From Chryseobacterium indologenes (GTDB lineage Bacteria > Bacteroidota > Bacteroidia > Flavobacteriales > Weeksellaceae), in assembly GCA_016025055.1 (NCBI GenBank), contig CP065590.1:4030001-4094000 (forward strand): a stretch of DNA of 64,000 nt, given 5' to 3'. Of this stretch, positions 1-9,220 are shown one piece after another. The translations under genes were made by a program, and so were the position numbers. How positions within the stretch are numbered: the stretch's first letter is position 1; every line of letters starts with the position of its first letter. Under the pieces are notes generated by a model. That model saw nothing but the letters and a program-made list of their open reading frames with translations, did not search any database and had not been told where the DNA came from.

Positions 1-1115
1 TAAGCTCCGTTTTCCAAACTTGAAATATCAATTTCAGATTCGCTGACTTTTTTTAATAGAGAGTGTCCTGCTAAATCTGTGATTTCAAAACTAAAATTTT
101 TTACAATAGAATCCGGGATGCGGATACGAATCATATCTTTTGCCGGATTGGGAGAAATTTTTATTTCTTCCAGTGCGTTTTTTGAGCGTACTTCATCAGT
201 TCCCAGTGTACCGGTAGCGACAGCAAAGTGTTGTATAGCTCCTACAGCAGCTTTACCGATATTATAAATATAAACAGGGTCCGTATTGTCAAAAGTATCA
301 TCAGACGTATGTGGATAGCTGCTTCTTATCCTTTCAAAAAAACCGGTAATCACTTCCCCTTTCTGTTCGAAAGGAATATAATCGGTTGATTCGGCCGGGT
401 CAACAGCGGTCTGTAGCGGAGAGTAGAGTGCTGTACAATTTCTAAGTTCCTGAGTAACTGTAGCTGATGCGGCATTATTGCTGGAAACGCCTCCAAGATC
501 CTGATCACAATACACCGTATTATTAAGATTTCCCATTACACCGCCTACCTGGTCCAGATTGAATACTAATCTGGTATCTAAAACACGTGTATTACCCTGA
601 TAGGCAACAGTATTTGCGTAATGTTTACTTCCTAATAACCCTTGTTCTTCCCCCGAAAAATGGATGAATTTTATAGAATATTCCGTAGGAACATCTCTCA
701 GAATCCTTGCTGCTTCCAGGATAATCGAAGTTCCACTACCGTTATCATTAACGCCTGGACCATTAAGAGAATCAAAATGCCCGCAAACAATAACATATTT
801 GTTAGGATATAGCGTTCCGGTCTTTGTAATTACTAAATTTTTGGAACTAATACTTCCTGAAGTAAAAGGGTCTTCAGTAATCTGACCGGCAGTATATCCG
901 AAGGAAACATATTTACTTTTAAGCCATTCTAAAGCATTGGTATTCGCAGGGGATCCGGTTGTCTTGATTCCCAGATTGGCAAAATCCTGAAGATTTGTCG
1001 TAATATTTGTCTGGGTCACCATATCAGCCCTGTCCTGGTAAGCCTGAATAAAGCTCTGGGCTCCCATGTTTTGTGCAATAATTCCTGTTAATAAAAGAAC
1101 CGCGATTTTTTTCAT
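1..1115 (-). CDS. M28-family secreted metallopeptidase with T9SS sorting domain (3' end outside window)
   Basis: The reading frame is open from an ATG at 1115 down to the window edge (about 371 codons, no stop), so the C-terminus is missing. The start is chosen because it begins a signal peptide (MKKIAVLLLTGIIAQ). The protein has the zinc aminopeptidase pattern CGHFD, then VNDNGSGTS, then GEEQG. The last visible residues (ISPNPAKD and onward) begin a type A T9SS C-terminal domain. It should be a di-zinc exopeptidase exported through the outer membrane and anchored or released by T9SS. It is clearly paralogous to the gene just upstream at 1156-2349 (same order of motifs and much shared sequence), pointing to tandem duplication. 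The substrate is not predictable. Confidence 0.9.
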   Translation of the reverse strand, partial: MKKIAVLLLTGIIAQNMGAQSFIQAYQDRADMVTQTNITTNLQDFANLGIKTTGSPANTNALEWLKSKYVSFGYTAGQITEDPFTSGSISSKNLVITKTGTLYPNKYVIVCGHFDSLNGPGVNDNGSGTSIILEAARILRDVPTEYSIKFIHFSGEEQGLLGSKHYANTVAYQGNTRVLDTRLVFNLDQVGGVMGNLNNTVYCDQDLGGVSSNNAASATVTQELRNCTALYSPLQTAVDPAESTDYIPFEQKGEVITGFFERIRSSYPHTSDDTFDNTDPVYIYNIGKAAVGAIQHFAVATGTLGTDEVRSKNALEEIKISPNPAKDMIRIRIPDSIVKNFSFEITDLAGHSLLKKVSESEIDISSLENGA

Positions 1116-1155
1116 ACGAAATAATAAAATAATGGCAAACTGATATTTATACGGA

Positions 1156-2349
1156 CTATTTTTCAACAATTATTTTCTTAGTGGTATCACCTTTGTCTGT
1201 TTTTATGGTGACTGTATACACTCCATTTGTCAATGCTGAAATATCTAATTTATTACGGTTGGCAATATTCATGACTCTGTTTCCTGTCATATCATTGATC
1301 TCTACACTGTACGATTGTACCTTTTGCGGCAATTCTATCATGAGTGTATCTTTAACAGGGTTAGGATATATTTTTATGGCGTCCAGTAATTTTTGATGGG
1401 CAATTTCAGCTGTCCCCAGATTATCAGAAGTTATAGAAGCTACTGCAAAATGCTGCAAAGCACCTACTGCTGCTTTACCCACATTCAAAACATAGACCGG
1501 ATCTATATTCGCAAGAGTACCATTTACCGTATGTTCGTTATTACTTCTTGTGTATTCGTAAAAACCGGTGATCGTGTAGCCTTTGGCCTCGAAAGGCATA
1601 TAATCAGAACTGTACGCATAAGATATAGAAGTTTGAAGAGGCGAGTAGAGGCCTGTACACGTCGCTAATTCCTGTGTAGCAGTATTGGAGGCTGCATTAT
1701 TTCCGGGTACTCCGCCTGTATCTCTTTCACAGGTAATAGTGGTATTTGTATTTCCTATTTTTCCTCCTACCTGGTCAATATTAAGAACAAGCTTAATATC
1801 CAGCTGACGGGTATTTCCCTGGTAGGCAATATTGTCGGCATAATGATAACTGCCTTCCAGTCCCTGTTCTTCTCCGGAAAAATGGATGAATTTTATGGAA
1901 TATTCTGTAGGAACATCTTTTAATATTCTTGCAGCCTCCAGTAAAATGGAAGTTCCGCTTCCGTTATCACTGACTCCCGGACCAACAATGGTATCGTAAT
2001 GGCCACAAATGATAACATATTTATCGGGATAGACGGTTCCTGTTTTAGTGATCACAAGATTGGTACTGTTGACCGTTGTATTTCCAATGGTGAAATTGAA
2101 AGGATCTTCTGTAATCTGACCAGCCGTATATCCGTAAGAAACATATTTGTTCTTCAGCCAGTTTAAGGTGTTGGTATTCTGAACTGAACCCGTTTGTTTT
2201 ACTCCAAGATCAGAAAATTCCTGGAGGTTGTTGCTGATATTAGCCTGGGTTACCATATCTGCTCTTTGCTTATAAGACTGAATAAGGCTTTGGGCAGTTA
2301 TATGTTGTGTAATGACAGATGTCAGTAAAAAAGCAGCGATTTTTTTCAT
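1156..2349 (-). CDS. M28-family secreted metallopeptidase with T9SS sorting domain
   Basis: 397 residues. A signal peptide ends near residue 19 (ITAQ|S). The M28 zinc-binding residues are visible: H117 and D119 in CGHYDT, D128 in VSDNGSGTS, E160/E161 in SGEEQG, an Asp in LNIDQVGG and a late His in NNEHTVNG. The C-terminal 75 residues start with IYPNPVKD and end in a short KKIIVEK tail, the usual type A T9SS signal. The predicted role is extracellular or cell-surface peptide degradation by a di-zinc aminopeptidase. It lies 40 bp upstream of its paralog at 1-1115 on the same strand, with no hairpin between them, so co-transcription is likely. Confidence 0.93.
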   Translation of the reverse strand: MKKIAAFLLTSVITQHITAQSLIQSYKQRADMVTQANISNNLQEFSDLGVKQTGSVQNTNTLNWLKNKYVSYGYTAGQITEDPFNFTIGNTTVNSTNLVITKTGTVYPDKYVIICGHYDTIVGPGVSDNGSGTSILLEAARILKDVPTEYSIKFIHFSGEEQGLEGSYHYADNIAYQGNTRQLDIKLVLNIDQVGGKIGNTNTTITCERDTGGVPGNNAASNTATQELATCTGLYSPLQTSISYAYSSDYMPFEAKGYTITGFYEYTRSNNEHTVNGTLANIDPVYVLNVGKAAVGALQHFAVASITSDNLGTAEIAHQKLLDAIKIYPNPVKDTLMIELPQKVQSYSVEINDMTGNRVMNIANRNKLDISALTNGVYTVTIKTDKGDTTKKIIVEK

Positions 2350-2550
2350 TTCTATATCCAGATTGTTTTTTGATTGCTAATATACCAAATAATCACTGTT
2401 TTATAAGATGAAATACAAATCAATTATCATTGTTTATGTAAATAATTTATTATTATGAATTTTATACTATAAATAAATATTTTTATTGTTTAAAATTCAA
2501 CAATACTCTATTTTATGTTTGTTTTTTTCACGATATCTTACAGTATGGAT

Positions 2551-2580
2551 ATAACAAAAAATCCCGGATCAAATCCGGGA
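2551..2580 (-). terminator. Rho-independent terminator after rplT
   Basis: Perfect 8-bp inverted repeat TCCCGGAT / ATCCGGGA (2562-2569 and 2573-2580) with a 3-nt loop. On the minus strand it is followed directly by a T run (A run at 2556-2560 on the plus strand). It sits 30 bp after the rplT stop. Confidence 0.85.
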
Positions 2581-2610
2581 CTATATTGATAACAAAAATA
2601 GTATTCTACA

Positions 2611-2955
2611 TTATTTTACTTGATCTACAACAGCTTTGAAAGCTTCAGGGTGATTCATTGCTAAATCTGCTAAAACTTTTCTGTTAAGCTCAATGTTGTT
2701 CTTTTTAAGAGCTCCCATAAATTGAGAGTAAGACATTCCGTGCTCTCTGGTTCCCGCGTTGATACGAGTGATCCAAAGGGCTCTGAAGTTTCTCTTTTTC
2801 TCTTTTCTACCACGGTAAGCATATTGCATTGCTTTTTCTACCGCGTTTTTAGCTACTGTCCAAACGTTCTTTCTTCTACCGAAAAAACCTTTAGCTTGCT
2901 TTAAAACTTTCTTTCTGCGAGCTCTTGAAGCTACGGCATTTACTGATCTTGGCAT
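2611..2955 (-). CDS. rplT: 50S ribosomal protein L20
   Basis: 114 residues, the normal L20 length. It starts [19 protein letters not shown], with the conserved basic N-terminal tail and the [10 protein letters not shown] and YRGRKEKKR segments typical of the family. L20 binds 23S rRNA early in large-subunit assembly, and in some bacteria it represses its own operon. It follows rpmI by 122 bp and is closed by a terminator. In most bacteria the order is infC-rpmI-rplT; here infC lies about 9.3 kb away at 12590, so this two-gene operon runs from its own promoter. Confidence 0.98.
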   Translation of the reverse strand: MPRSVNAVASRARRKKVLKQAKGFFGRRKNVWTVAKNAVEKAMQYAYRGRKEKKRNFRALWITRINAGTREHGMSYSQFMGALKKNNIELNRKVLADLAMNHPEAFKAVVDQVK

Positions 2956-3077
2956 AATTTAAATTGTTTTTTTGAAATGTGCGACAAACTGTTTCATTGT
3001 ACTTGGTTGCTCCATTTCAGGGTTAAAATTTTGAATTTGTTTTGAATTCTTATAAACCGAATATAGATTTATAAAAA

Positions 3078-3275
3078 CTACTTAATTGCTAATTGACGTT
3101 GAACGCTTTTCTCATCCACTTTAGCTACGTAAGAAGTAGTAGTAAGATTTCTCTTCTGCTTAGTTTCTTTCTTAGTTAAGATGTGGCTTTTGTAAGCGTT
3201 TTTTCTTTTGATCTTACCAGATCCGGTAAGAGCAAAACGTTTCTTAGCACCTGATTTCGTTTTTAATTTTGGCAT
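3078..3275 (-). CDS. rpmI: 50S ribosomal protein L35
   Basis: 65 residues, standard for L35, with the basic start [20 protein letters not shown] and the [14 protein letters not shown] core. It is a structural component of the large ribosomal subunit. It is the first gene of the rpmI-rplT pair. A -7 promoter box lies about 75 bp upstream, which fits independent expression from the distant infC-thrS genes. Confidence 0.97.
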   Translation of the reverse strand: MPKLKTKSGAKKRFALTGSGKIKRKNAYKSHILTKKETKQKRNLTTTSYVAKVDEKSVQRQLAIK

Positions 3276-3350
3276 TGTCTTGCTTTTTTATTGTTTTTGT
3301 TATCAATATCTGTTTTGGCTATCCCTAAGGACATTAGGAATAATGGTTTG

Positions 3351-3358
3351 CAAAGATA
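3351..3358 (-). promoter_or_regulatory. Bacteroidota -7 box for rpmI-rplT
   Basis: TATCTTTG on the minus strand, a perfect TAnnTTTG match, about 75 bp before rpmI. No clear TTTG is seen at the ideal -33 distance (one lies 14 bp upstream). It supports separate transcription of rpmI-rplT. Confidence 0.6.
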
Positions 3359-3450
3359 CAAAAAAATCAATGCAAATTTTTATAATCTGTGATTTTATTG
3401 TATTTATAGACGTATAGTAATATCTTCAACATCCACCTGGAATACAACAT

Positions 3451-3543
3451 TCAGATTTTGATTGTTTCCTCGCGGGTTTCATCCTGGGCACAAGATGCCA
3501 ATAGCATCGAAAGACTTAAAAGAGTCATTAATTTTAATTTCAT
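3451..3543 (-). CDS. Possible 30-residue lipoprotein-like peptide
   Basis: A short ORF with a convincing lipoprotein signal: MKLKLMTLLSLSMLLASC, lipobox LASC, then only twelve more residues before a stop. A one-base shift near the end would read through to a Cys-rich tail (ECCIPGGC, stop), and another frame encodes a plausible longer tail. The ORF may therefore be truncated by an indel like several other genes in this window, or be a genuine tiny lipoprotein. An A-rich tract precedes the ATG. Function unknown. Confidence 0.35.
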   Translation of the reverse strand: MKLKLMTLLSLSMLLASCAQDETREETIKI

Positions 3544-3670
3544 AGGTTATTTTTTGACAGCGGCAGATATATGAAATTTATATATTAATTCACTATATTA
3601 AGATTTTTAATTGATAATAAATGCTGTATTGATGGTGTTTTACAATTGTATTTAACGCACTTTTTAGTGT

Positions 3671-3710
3671 GTTTTAACAAAATAACCACAGCCGTACGAC
3701 TGTGGTTATT
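3671..3710 (-). terminator. Terminator after the alpha/beta hydrolase gene
   Basis: Perfect 11-bp inverted repeat AATAACCACAG / CTGTGGTTATT (3681-3691, 3700-3710) with an 8-nt loop. A T-rich stretch follows on the minus strand, 23 bp past the stop of the gene at 3733-4554. Confidence 0.75.
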
Positions 3711-3732
3711 GAAAATTATAGGTATTATGTTA

Positions 3733-4554
3733 TTAGGATTTGATAAAAGCCAAAAGATCTCTGTTAATCGTTTCAGCTTCTGTGGTCGGCATCCCGTGTG
3801 GGAAACCCGGATAAGAAATCAATTGACCATTCTTAAGCAGCGTGGCCGCTACTTTTCCGGTTGTTTCGAACGGAACAATCTGATCATCTTCACCATGCAT
3901 TACCAGCACAGGAATATCCACACTTTTAAGGTCTTCTGTAAAATCTGTTTCTGAGAATGCTTTAACACAATCGTAATGGGCTTTGATGGAACCGCTCATT
4001 CCTTGTCTCCACCAGTTTCTCTGGATTCCGTCTGAAACTTTGGCACCTTCTCTGTTGTAGCCATAAAAAGGGAAGGTAATATCAAAGAAAAACTGGGATC
4101 TGTGCTTGGCTGTATTATTTCTGATATCATCAAAAACAGAGATAGGAACACCATTTGGATTATTCTCGTTCTGAACCATGAGAGGAGTTACCGCACTTAC
4201 GAGAACAGCTTTTGCAACTCTTCCTTTACCATGTTTAGCTACATATCGAATGACCTCTCCGCCACCTGTAGAGTGTCCTACATGGATAACATCTTTTAAA
4301 TCCAGGGCTTCAACAAGTTCGGCGACGTCAGAAGCATACGTATCCATATCATGCCCGTAAGGTGTCTGCTCAGATCTTCCGTGTCCTCTTCTGTCATGGG
4401 CGATTACTCGGTATCCTTGCTCAAGGAAGAAAAACATCTGTGCATCCCAGTCGTCACTCGATAATGGCCATCCATGATGGAAGAAAATAGTTTGCCCCTT
4501 TCCCCAGTCTTTGTAATAAATCTCTGTTCCGTCTTTTAATGTAAGTGTGTTCAT
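3733..4554 (-). CDS. Alpha/beta hydrolase, non-haem chloroperoxidase / esterase type
   Basis: 273 residues with no signal peptide, so cytoplasmic. The complete catalytic triad is visible: nucleophile S95 in GHSTGG, acid D224 in HGEDDQIVP and H253 in FPHGMP. The oxyanion region HHGWP sits near residues 26-30. This motif set matches cofactor-free chloroperoxidases and aryl esterases, which hydrolyse esters and can perhydrolyse acetate. The true substrate cannot be read from sequence. It stands alone, with its own terminator downstream, in the gene island that separates rpmI from infC. Confidence 0.9.
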   Translation of the reverse strand: MNTLTLKDGTEIYYKDWGKGQTIFFHHGWPLSSDDWDAQMFFFLEQGYRVIAHDRRGHGRSEQTPYGHDMDTYASDVAELVEALDLKDVIHVGHSTGGGEVIRYVAKHGKGRVAKAVLVSAVTPLMVQNENNPNGVPISVFDDIRNNTAKHRSQFFFDITFPFYGYNREGAKVSDGIQRNWWRQGMSGSIKAHYDCVKAFSETDFTEDLKSVDIPVLVMHGEDDQIVPFETTGKVAATLLKNGQLISYPGFPHGMPTTEAETINRDLLAFIKS

Positions 4555-5017
4555 AAATTCTTTTTATAATTAATATGAGTGTGTTTGTATTTAAGATGAG
4601 AAATCCTCACCATATATTATATTACTCTAAGATACTATATTGGTGAAAATTTTAAAGCAACAGAAAGTATGATTAACGTTAATTTAACAACTGATGTTCA
4701 GGTCGAAATTGGTCCCTGAAGAAAAATAAATGATTACCAATACGTATAATATAGCTGATAACCGGGATTGTATCATTCTTCACATCTTACTAATATTGAC
4801 GGCTAATATGAGTAACAGATTGCACATGAATACGACAGGATAAAAAGATAACACAATTTTGGTCTGAGTTAAAAGCTATCCGGAATGGAATATTCGTGAA
4901 AGCGGTAACACAAAAAGACATACGTACCATAAACTAGAGATATCTTTTATACTTTGGCCTGTCAGAACTCATCAGGTTTCAGGACATATGAACTCACTCT
5001 ATTAAAAAAATCTAAAT
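4555..5017. other. Intergenic region without recognised gene
   Basis: 463 bp between divergent genes. Only very short ORFs occur, the longest ATG-started one having 11 codons. No perfect TAnnTTTG box was identified. It must contain the promoter of the hydrolase (minus) and probably that of the small membrane protein (plus). Confidence 0.5.
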
Positions 5018-5236
5018 ATGCTTTCATCCGCAGACTTACATCTTGAAAGAATTTTGCTCCTCACTGCTCTGACTATATTTTTCGGGGCAGGTTTTTCTTG
5101 TATGCTCATTATTTTTATCATAAATTCTGTAAAAAAGAAACAGAAAAGTGGGCTTTATTACCTTCTTTGGTTTCTGATCCCCGGAATTACGGTATTAGCT
5201 TTGGCAACATTGTATTTGTATATGATGTTAATTTAA
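5018..5236 (+). CDS. Small two-helix membrane protein, unknown function
   Basis: 72 residues. Two hydrophobic segments (about residues 13-35 and 46-70) are separated by a basic loop KKKQKSG, giving a predicted inner-membrane hairpin with a cytoplasmic loop. No family was recognised. It is followed 88 bp later by a secreted protein of unknown function on the same strand, so the two may be co-expressed. Confidence 0.55.
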   Translation: MLSSADLHLERILLLTALTIFFGAGFSCMLIIFIINSVKKKQKSGLYYLLWFLIPGITVLALATLYLYMMLI

Positions 5237-5324
5237 AAAGAAAAGAAATACATCAGAATGAATTAACCTGATTCATGATAAAGAAAAAAATACAAGAAAA
5301 CCTAATAGATTAAAAATTACAATT

Positions 5325-5957
5325 ATGATTTTCAGAAAACTACTACCTGTTGTGGCTTGTGTGATAAGCTTGTCCTCTTTTGCGCAAATAAGAACAGCAG
5401 TATATTTTTCTTCAGATAAAAAATACAACGAAGTTATTGAGGAACTCGGAAATCCATTATCAGGCAAACCGGTGCTCATAGCACAATCATTTGTGCCCAA
5501 CTACGGAAGTTATGTCTGGTTTTTGAACGAAACTAAAGCTGTAAAACCCGCTTACTTCGGTGGAAATCCAAAAGATTTACAAGCTGGTATTTTTCTGGAA
5601 GATCACGGCGGATTACTTCCGCAGATAAGCTTTAAAGACTTTGCTGAAGGGTTGTCTCAACCTCGTTACATGATTAATTTTTGTGAAATCCATGATGCTG
5701 ATCATGATGGCTTTCCCGAATTTTACCTTACGTATTTTGAAGAATCAGACGGATTGGATGCCAAACCTTTAAAGGTAATTGTATACACGAGTCCGGATAA
5801 AAAAAAGTTCTCAAAATCAAAGATTACAGGCTGGATTCCCTTTCAGGAAGAAGATCAGTATCGTGAGCTAAAGGATGAAAATTTCAGGCTATTACCTAAA
5901 GAAATACGACTAAAGGCTGAAAAAATACTGAAAGACGCTAAAAAAGAAATAAAGTAA
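5325..5957 (+). CDS. Secreted protein of unknown function
   Basis: 210 residues. A signal peptide (MIFRKLLPVVACVISLSSFAQ) ends near residue 21, so the protein is periplasmic or exported. It contains HDADHDGFPEFYLTYFE at about residues 122-138, resembling the calcium-binding DxDxDG loops of FG-GAP/integrin-like or EF-hand proteins. The C-terminus is Lys-rich and helical. No T9SS sorting domain is seen. No named family was recognised. Confidence 0.75.
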   Translation: MIFRKLLPVVACVISLSSFAQIRTAVYFSSDKKYNEVIEELGNPLSGKPVLIAQSFVPNYGSYVWFLNETKAVKPAYFGGNPKDLQAGIFLEDHGGLLPQISFKDFAEGLSQPRYMINFCEIHDADHDGFPEFYLTYFEESDGLDAKPLKVIVYTSPDKKKFSKSKITGWIPFQEEDQYRELKDENFRLLPKEIRLKAEKILKDAKKEIK

Positions 5958-6035
5958 AAAATCACCAATATCAGGGATATTTTTGTGCGGGACCTTTGAG
6001 TACCTTTACTCCATAGATTTATTAAAGATAAAGCG

Positions 6036-6563
6036 GTGAAAAACCTTCTGATTTTAACGTCACTTTTAGCCTTGCCGGGCTGTACAGCTGATACTCAAAA
6101 ACTGAAAGTTTCGCCTGTTTATACTGAGCTCCAAAGGGTTGCTAAAGAAATCCCGGAAACAGGTAAAACGCACACGTATACAACACGAAAGGAAGTTACA
6201 GAGCGTCTGAATCCTATGATTATAATGCATTCTAAAAATGATAAAACATTAGCCTTCCAGATACAAGGAAATATCAGTTCAGACGGCCACGTGATCAATC
6301 AGATCAGAAAAATCCGGTCTAAAAAAGGAGAGCAGAACGGCAATACCGTCACACTGAGATACTATGCTGAGATCAAAAAAATTCCCGGTAAAGAAAGTGC
6401 AGATGTCGTGGGATATAACTATATCAAAGATGAAATTTATAAAGTACCGGATGATATTAAAATAATAAAAATAGAACTGTATGAAGGTCATAGCAATAAT
6501 TCATCGGACATAAAACCAAAGATGATTGCGCAACAAACCTACAATTTCTTTGCAAAAATATAG
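6036..6563 (+). CDS. Lipoprotein of unknown function
   Basis: 175 residues starting with GTG. The GTG is preferred because it begins a short lipoprotein signal with lipobox LPGC (Cys near residue 16). The rest is soluble, mixed alpha/beta and rich in charged residues, with no recognised domain. It follows the secreted protein at 5325-5957 by 78 bp on the same strand and could be co-transcribed. Function unknown. Confidence 0.7.
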   Translation: MKNLLILTSLLALPGCTADTQKLKVSPVYTELQRVAKEIPETGKTHTYTTRKEVTERLNPMIIMHSKNDKTLAFQIQGNISSDGHVINQIRKIRSKKGEQNGNTVTLRYYAEIKKIPGKESADVVGYNYIKDEIYKVPDDIKIIKIELYEGHSNNSSDIKPKMIAQQTYNFFAKI

Positions 6564-7006
6564 ATTCCGGTGATGCATAGACTTTAATTAATACATATCA
6601 GCCAAAGGAAGTGGTGACAGAATATTACAATACTGCAGAGTGCTGACAACCAATAGCCTTAAATAAATACTAATGATGTACTTTTATAGCTTTCTTTTTC
6701 ACTCATAATGAAATGATCAATTCTTATTTCGGATAAAGACGACAACACACGTATGGGTAAAAACAATAACAAAATAAAATTGAGTGAAGAAGAGGCTATA
6801 AAATGAATACCAGGTTTCATTTCTTTCATTGACAGCTTTTGACTTGAAAAAAAGATGAAAATACCCTCGTGAATAAGACTTCTGATTGTATGGTGCAGGC
6901 CTCTGTTTGTACCAATTGAAAGAAAAATATCTTCAAAATGGATTGGCAGTATTTACTTATATTTACGTTTTTTATTACACTGAAATTCCATAAAGGTAAG
7001 GGTTTG
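6564..7006. other. Intergenic region without recognised gene
   Basis: 443 bp upstream of the histidine kinase. It holds a 17-codon ORF at 6753-6806 that is not supported by anything else, and T-rich promoter-like sequence near 6940-6975. No convincing hairpin terminator was found. Confidence 0.4.
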
Positions 7007-9220
7007 ATGCACAGGTTATTATTTATATTCGCTTTGTCTGTTTGTCCGTTTTTTGCACAGGCACAAGATGTTTTAAGCAAATTAGAAAGGGAGTATAGCC
7101 ATGCATCGGGTAAAACCTCAGAGCAGATGAACCTGGCTCCCAAATATGCTACAGCCTTATTTTTTCACCAGCTTAAATCCAGATCTTATCAGATTTTAGA
7201 TTCCAATATTGCCCTGGCGATCAAGGAAACTGACGGGAAATATGCTACCATTTTATATGCCGTTCAGGCGATGAACTATCGGCTTGATCATAAAGAAACC
7301 GAAGCTTTAAAAAGCCTTGATATGGCAAAAGCCTACAGCCTAAAAACGAATAATAACGAGGCTAAAGGGTATTTCCATTATGCAAAAGGCTGGATTCTGA
7401 CCCGTAATAATAAAACGACAGAGGCCGTGGCAGCCTATCTAAAGGCCATCGAATATTATGAAAACTCACCCACCACTTCTACATTATACGGAAGATTTGG
7501 AAATGTAGCCAAAGAGCTGTCTACCATTTATTCCAATCTTAATGAATATCAGCTGGAAGAAAAATACAGTAAACAGTTTTTGTTGCTGGCCTCTAAACAG
7601 AATGATCCCAATCTTATCTTCGATTCATACATGCGAATGGGATATGTATATGAACAAAAGTATGCCCAGAATACATCAGAGATAGATTTCAGAACTAAGG
7701 CAGAGCAATATTATTTGCGGGCAATTAATACATTCAACAGAAATAAAGAGGCGATGGTCAATAAAACCAGCCTTTCATATGCAGCGATCAATTTGGCCAA
7801 TCTATATACCGGTTTTGACAGAAGCAAGGCGATGCAATATGCCCGGTTAGCCAATACCGTTAGCCTTGAGACCGGTGATGCCATCCACATTGCTTCTTCG
7901 TTCGGAATCTTAGCCGAGCTGGCTATACAGGATAAAGACTATGATCTGGCCAAATCATATTTTCTAAAAGCCACTATGGAAATTGGAAAAAGCCCGGTCA
8001 GAGATCATAATATAGAATTGTCTCTTCTGGAATCTTTATCTCAGATCAGCGAAGAACAAGGAAACTATAAAGAAGCACTGACCTATTATAAAAGCTATGT
8101 TGATAAATACAAAAGTATTTATGACCAGGAAAAACTTGATATTACCAAAAGACTCGAATCCCAGTTTGATAAAGAAAGACAGGAGCAAAAGTACATTAAG
8201 CTGCAACTGGAAAGTGATAAAAAAGCACAGCAGATTAAGCTGATCAACATACTGCGGGCTCAGCGTGAACAGGTTTATAACAACTTAAAGCTTGTAGAAG
8301 AAAATCAGCGGGAACGACTGAAATTTTCAGAACTTGAATCCGAAAAGAAAGAGCAACAGCTTCGCTTGGCAAAGTTGGAAACCGAACAAAAAAACAGCGA
8401 TATCAACAGCTATAAAAAACTTCTGGCATTCAAGGAAAAGATCAATACCTACTATATTGTGTTTATTGTCATCTTTATTGTTCTGATTTTCTTATTGCTT
8501 TATGCCTATAAACAACGGGTCAAATCGATTAAACAAAGAGACGAGCTGCATGCGCTGGCCCTTGAAAAAGAAAAGCAAAATTCAAAAATCTCTACCCTTA
8601 CCGCATTGCTTGAAGGTCAGGAACAGGAGCGTGGCCGCCTTGCCCGCGATCTTCATGACGGATTGGGAGGCTTGCTTTCCGGAACCAAACTTCAGTTATC
8701 ATATTTAGATCCCCATCAGTCTGAAACAATAGAAGAAGGAATATCCAAGTCTATCAACCAGATCGATGGCGCCGTTGAAGAACTGAGAAGGGTAGCCCAT
8801 AATCTAATGCCTGATTTACTCACGAAATATGGTCTGGAAGTAGCGATTAAAGAGTTTGCTACCCGAATTTCCAGTAGCGGATTGGATATTCATACAGAAT
8901 TTATCAACTATACCAACTCCATATCACAGGAAAAGCAGCTGATATTGTACAGGATCATCCAGGAATTGGTCAATAACGCTATAAAACATGCCCATACTTC
9001 CGAAATCATTATCCAGATAAGTGAAGAAGAAGATATGCTTAACGTTACGATAGAAGATAATGGTAAAGGCTTTGATCCTGCAAGCTTAGACATGAGAAAA
9101 ACAGCAGGTTTTCATAATATAGAATTAAGGGTCCAGTTTTTAAAAGGTACGATGCATATCACCTCTGAATTGAATATAGGGACCAGTATAGAACTTCAAA
9201 TTCCCATTCATAATACATGA
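7007..9220 (+). CDS. TPR-containing sensor histidine kinase (HisKA_3 / LytS-NarX type)
   Basis: 737 residues from the ATG at 7007. An in-frame ATG lies 69 bp upstream, but the later one begins a clean signal peptide (MHRLLFIFALSVCPFFAQAQ). A periplasmic array of TPR-like helical repeats (about residues 30-400) is followed by a coiled coil, one transmembrane helix (about 481-502), a DHp domain with phospho-acceptor H550 in RDLHDGLGG, and an ATPase domain with N-box ELVNNAIKHAH (about 653) and DNGKGF (about 684). It should sense an envelope signal and phosphorylate the regulator encoded next, with which it overlaps by 4 bp. Membrane-bound. Confidence 0.93.
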   Translation: MHRLLFIFALSVCPFFAQAQDVLSKLEREYSHASGKTSEQMNLAPKYATALFFHQLKSRSYQILDSNIALAIKETDGKYATILYAVQAMNYRLDHKETEALKSLDMAKAYSLKTNNNEAKGYFHYAKGWILTRNNKTTEAVAAYLKAIEYYENSPTTSTLYGRFGNVAKELSTIYSNLNEYQLEEKYSKQFLLLASKQNDPNLIFDSYMRMGYVYEQKYAQNTSEIDFRTKAEQYYLRAINTFNRNKEAMVNKTSLSYAAINLANLYTGFDRSKAMQYARLANTVSLETGDAIHIASSFGILAELAIQDKDYDLAKSYFLKATMEIGKSPVRDHNIELSLLESLSQISEEQGNYKEALTYYKSYVDKYKSIYDQEKLDITKRLESQFDKERQEQKYIKLQLESDKKAQQIKLINILRAQREQVYNNLKLVEENQRERLKFSELESEKKEQQLRLAKLETEQKNSDINSYKKLLAFKEKINTYYIVFIVIFIVLIFLLLYAYKQRVKSIKQRDELHALALEKEKQNSKISTLTALLEGQEQERGRLARDLHDGLGGLLSGTKLQLSYLDPHQSETIEEGISKSINQIDGAVEELRRVAHNLMPDLLTKYGLEVAIKEFATRISSSGLDIHTEFINYTNSISQEKQLILYRIIQELVNNAIKHAHTSEIIIQISEEEDMLNVTIEDNGKGFDPASLDMRKTAGFHNIELRVQFLKGTMHITSELNIGTSIELQIPIHNT

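Noticed and set aside
6753..6806. 17-codon ORF (starts MGKNNNKIKLSEEE) before the histidine kinase
   Set aside because: Too short, with no promoter, coupling or terminator evidence; it could be chance.
6938..7006. Upstream start for the histidine kinase
   Set aside because: It would bury the signal peptide that starts at 7007.
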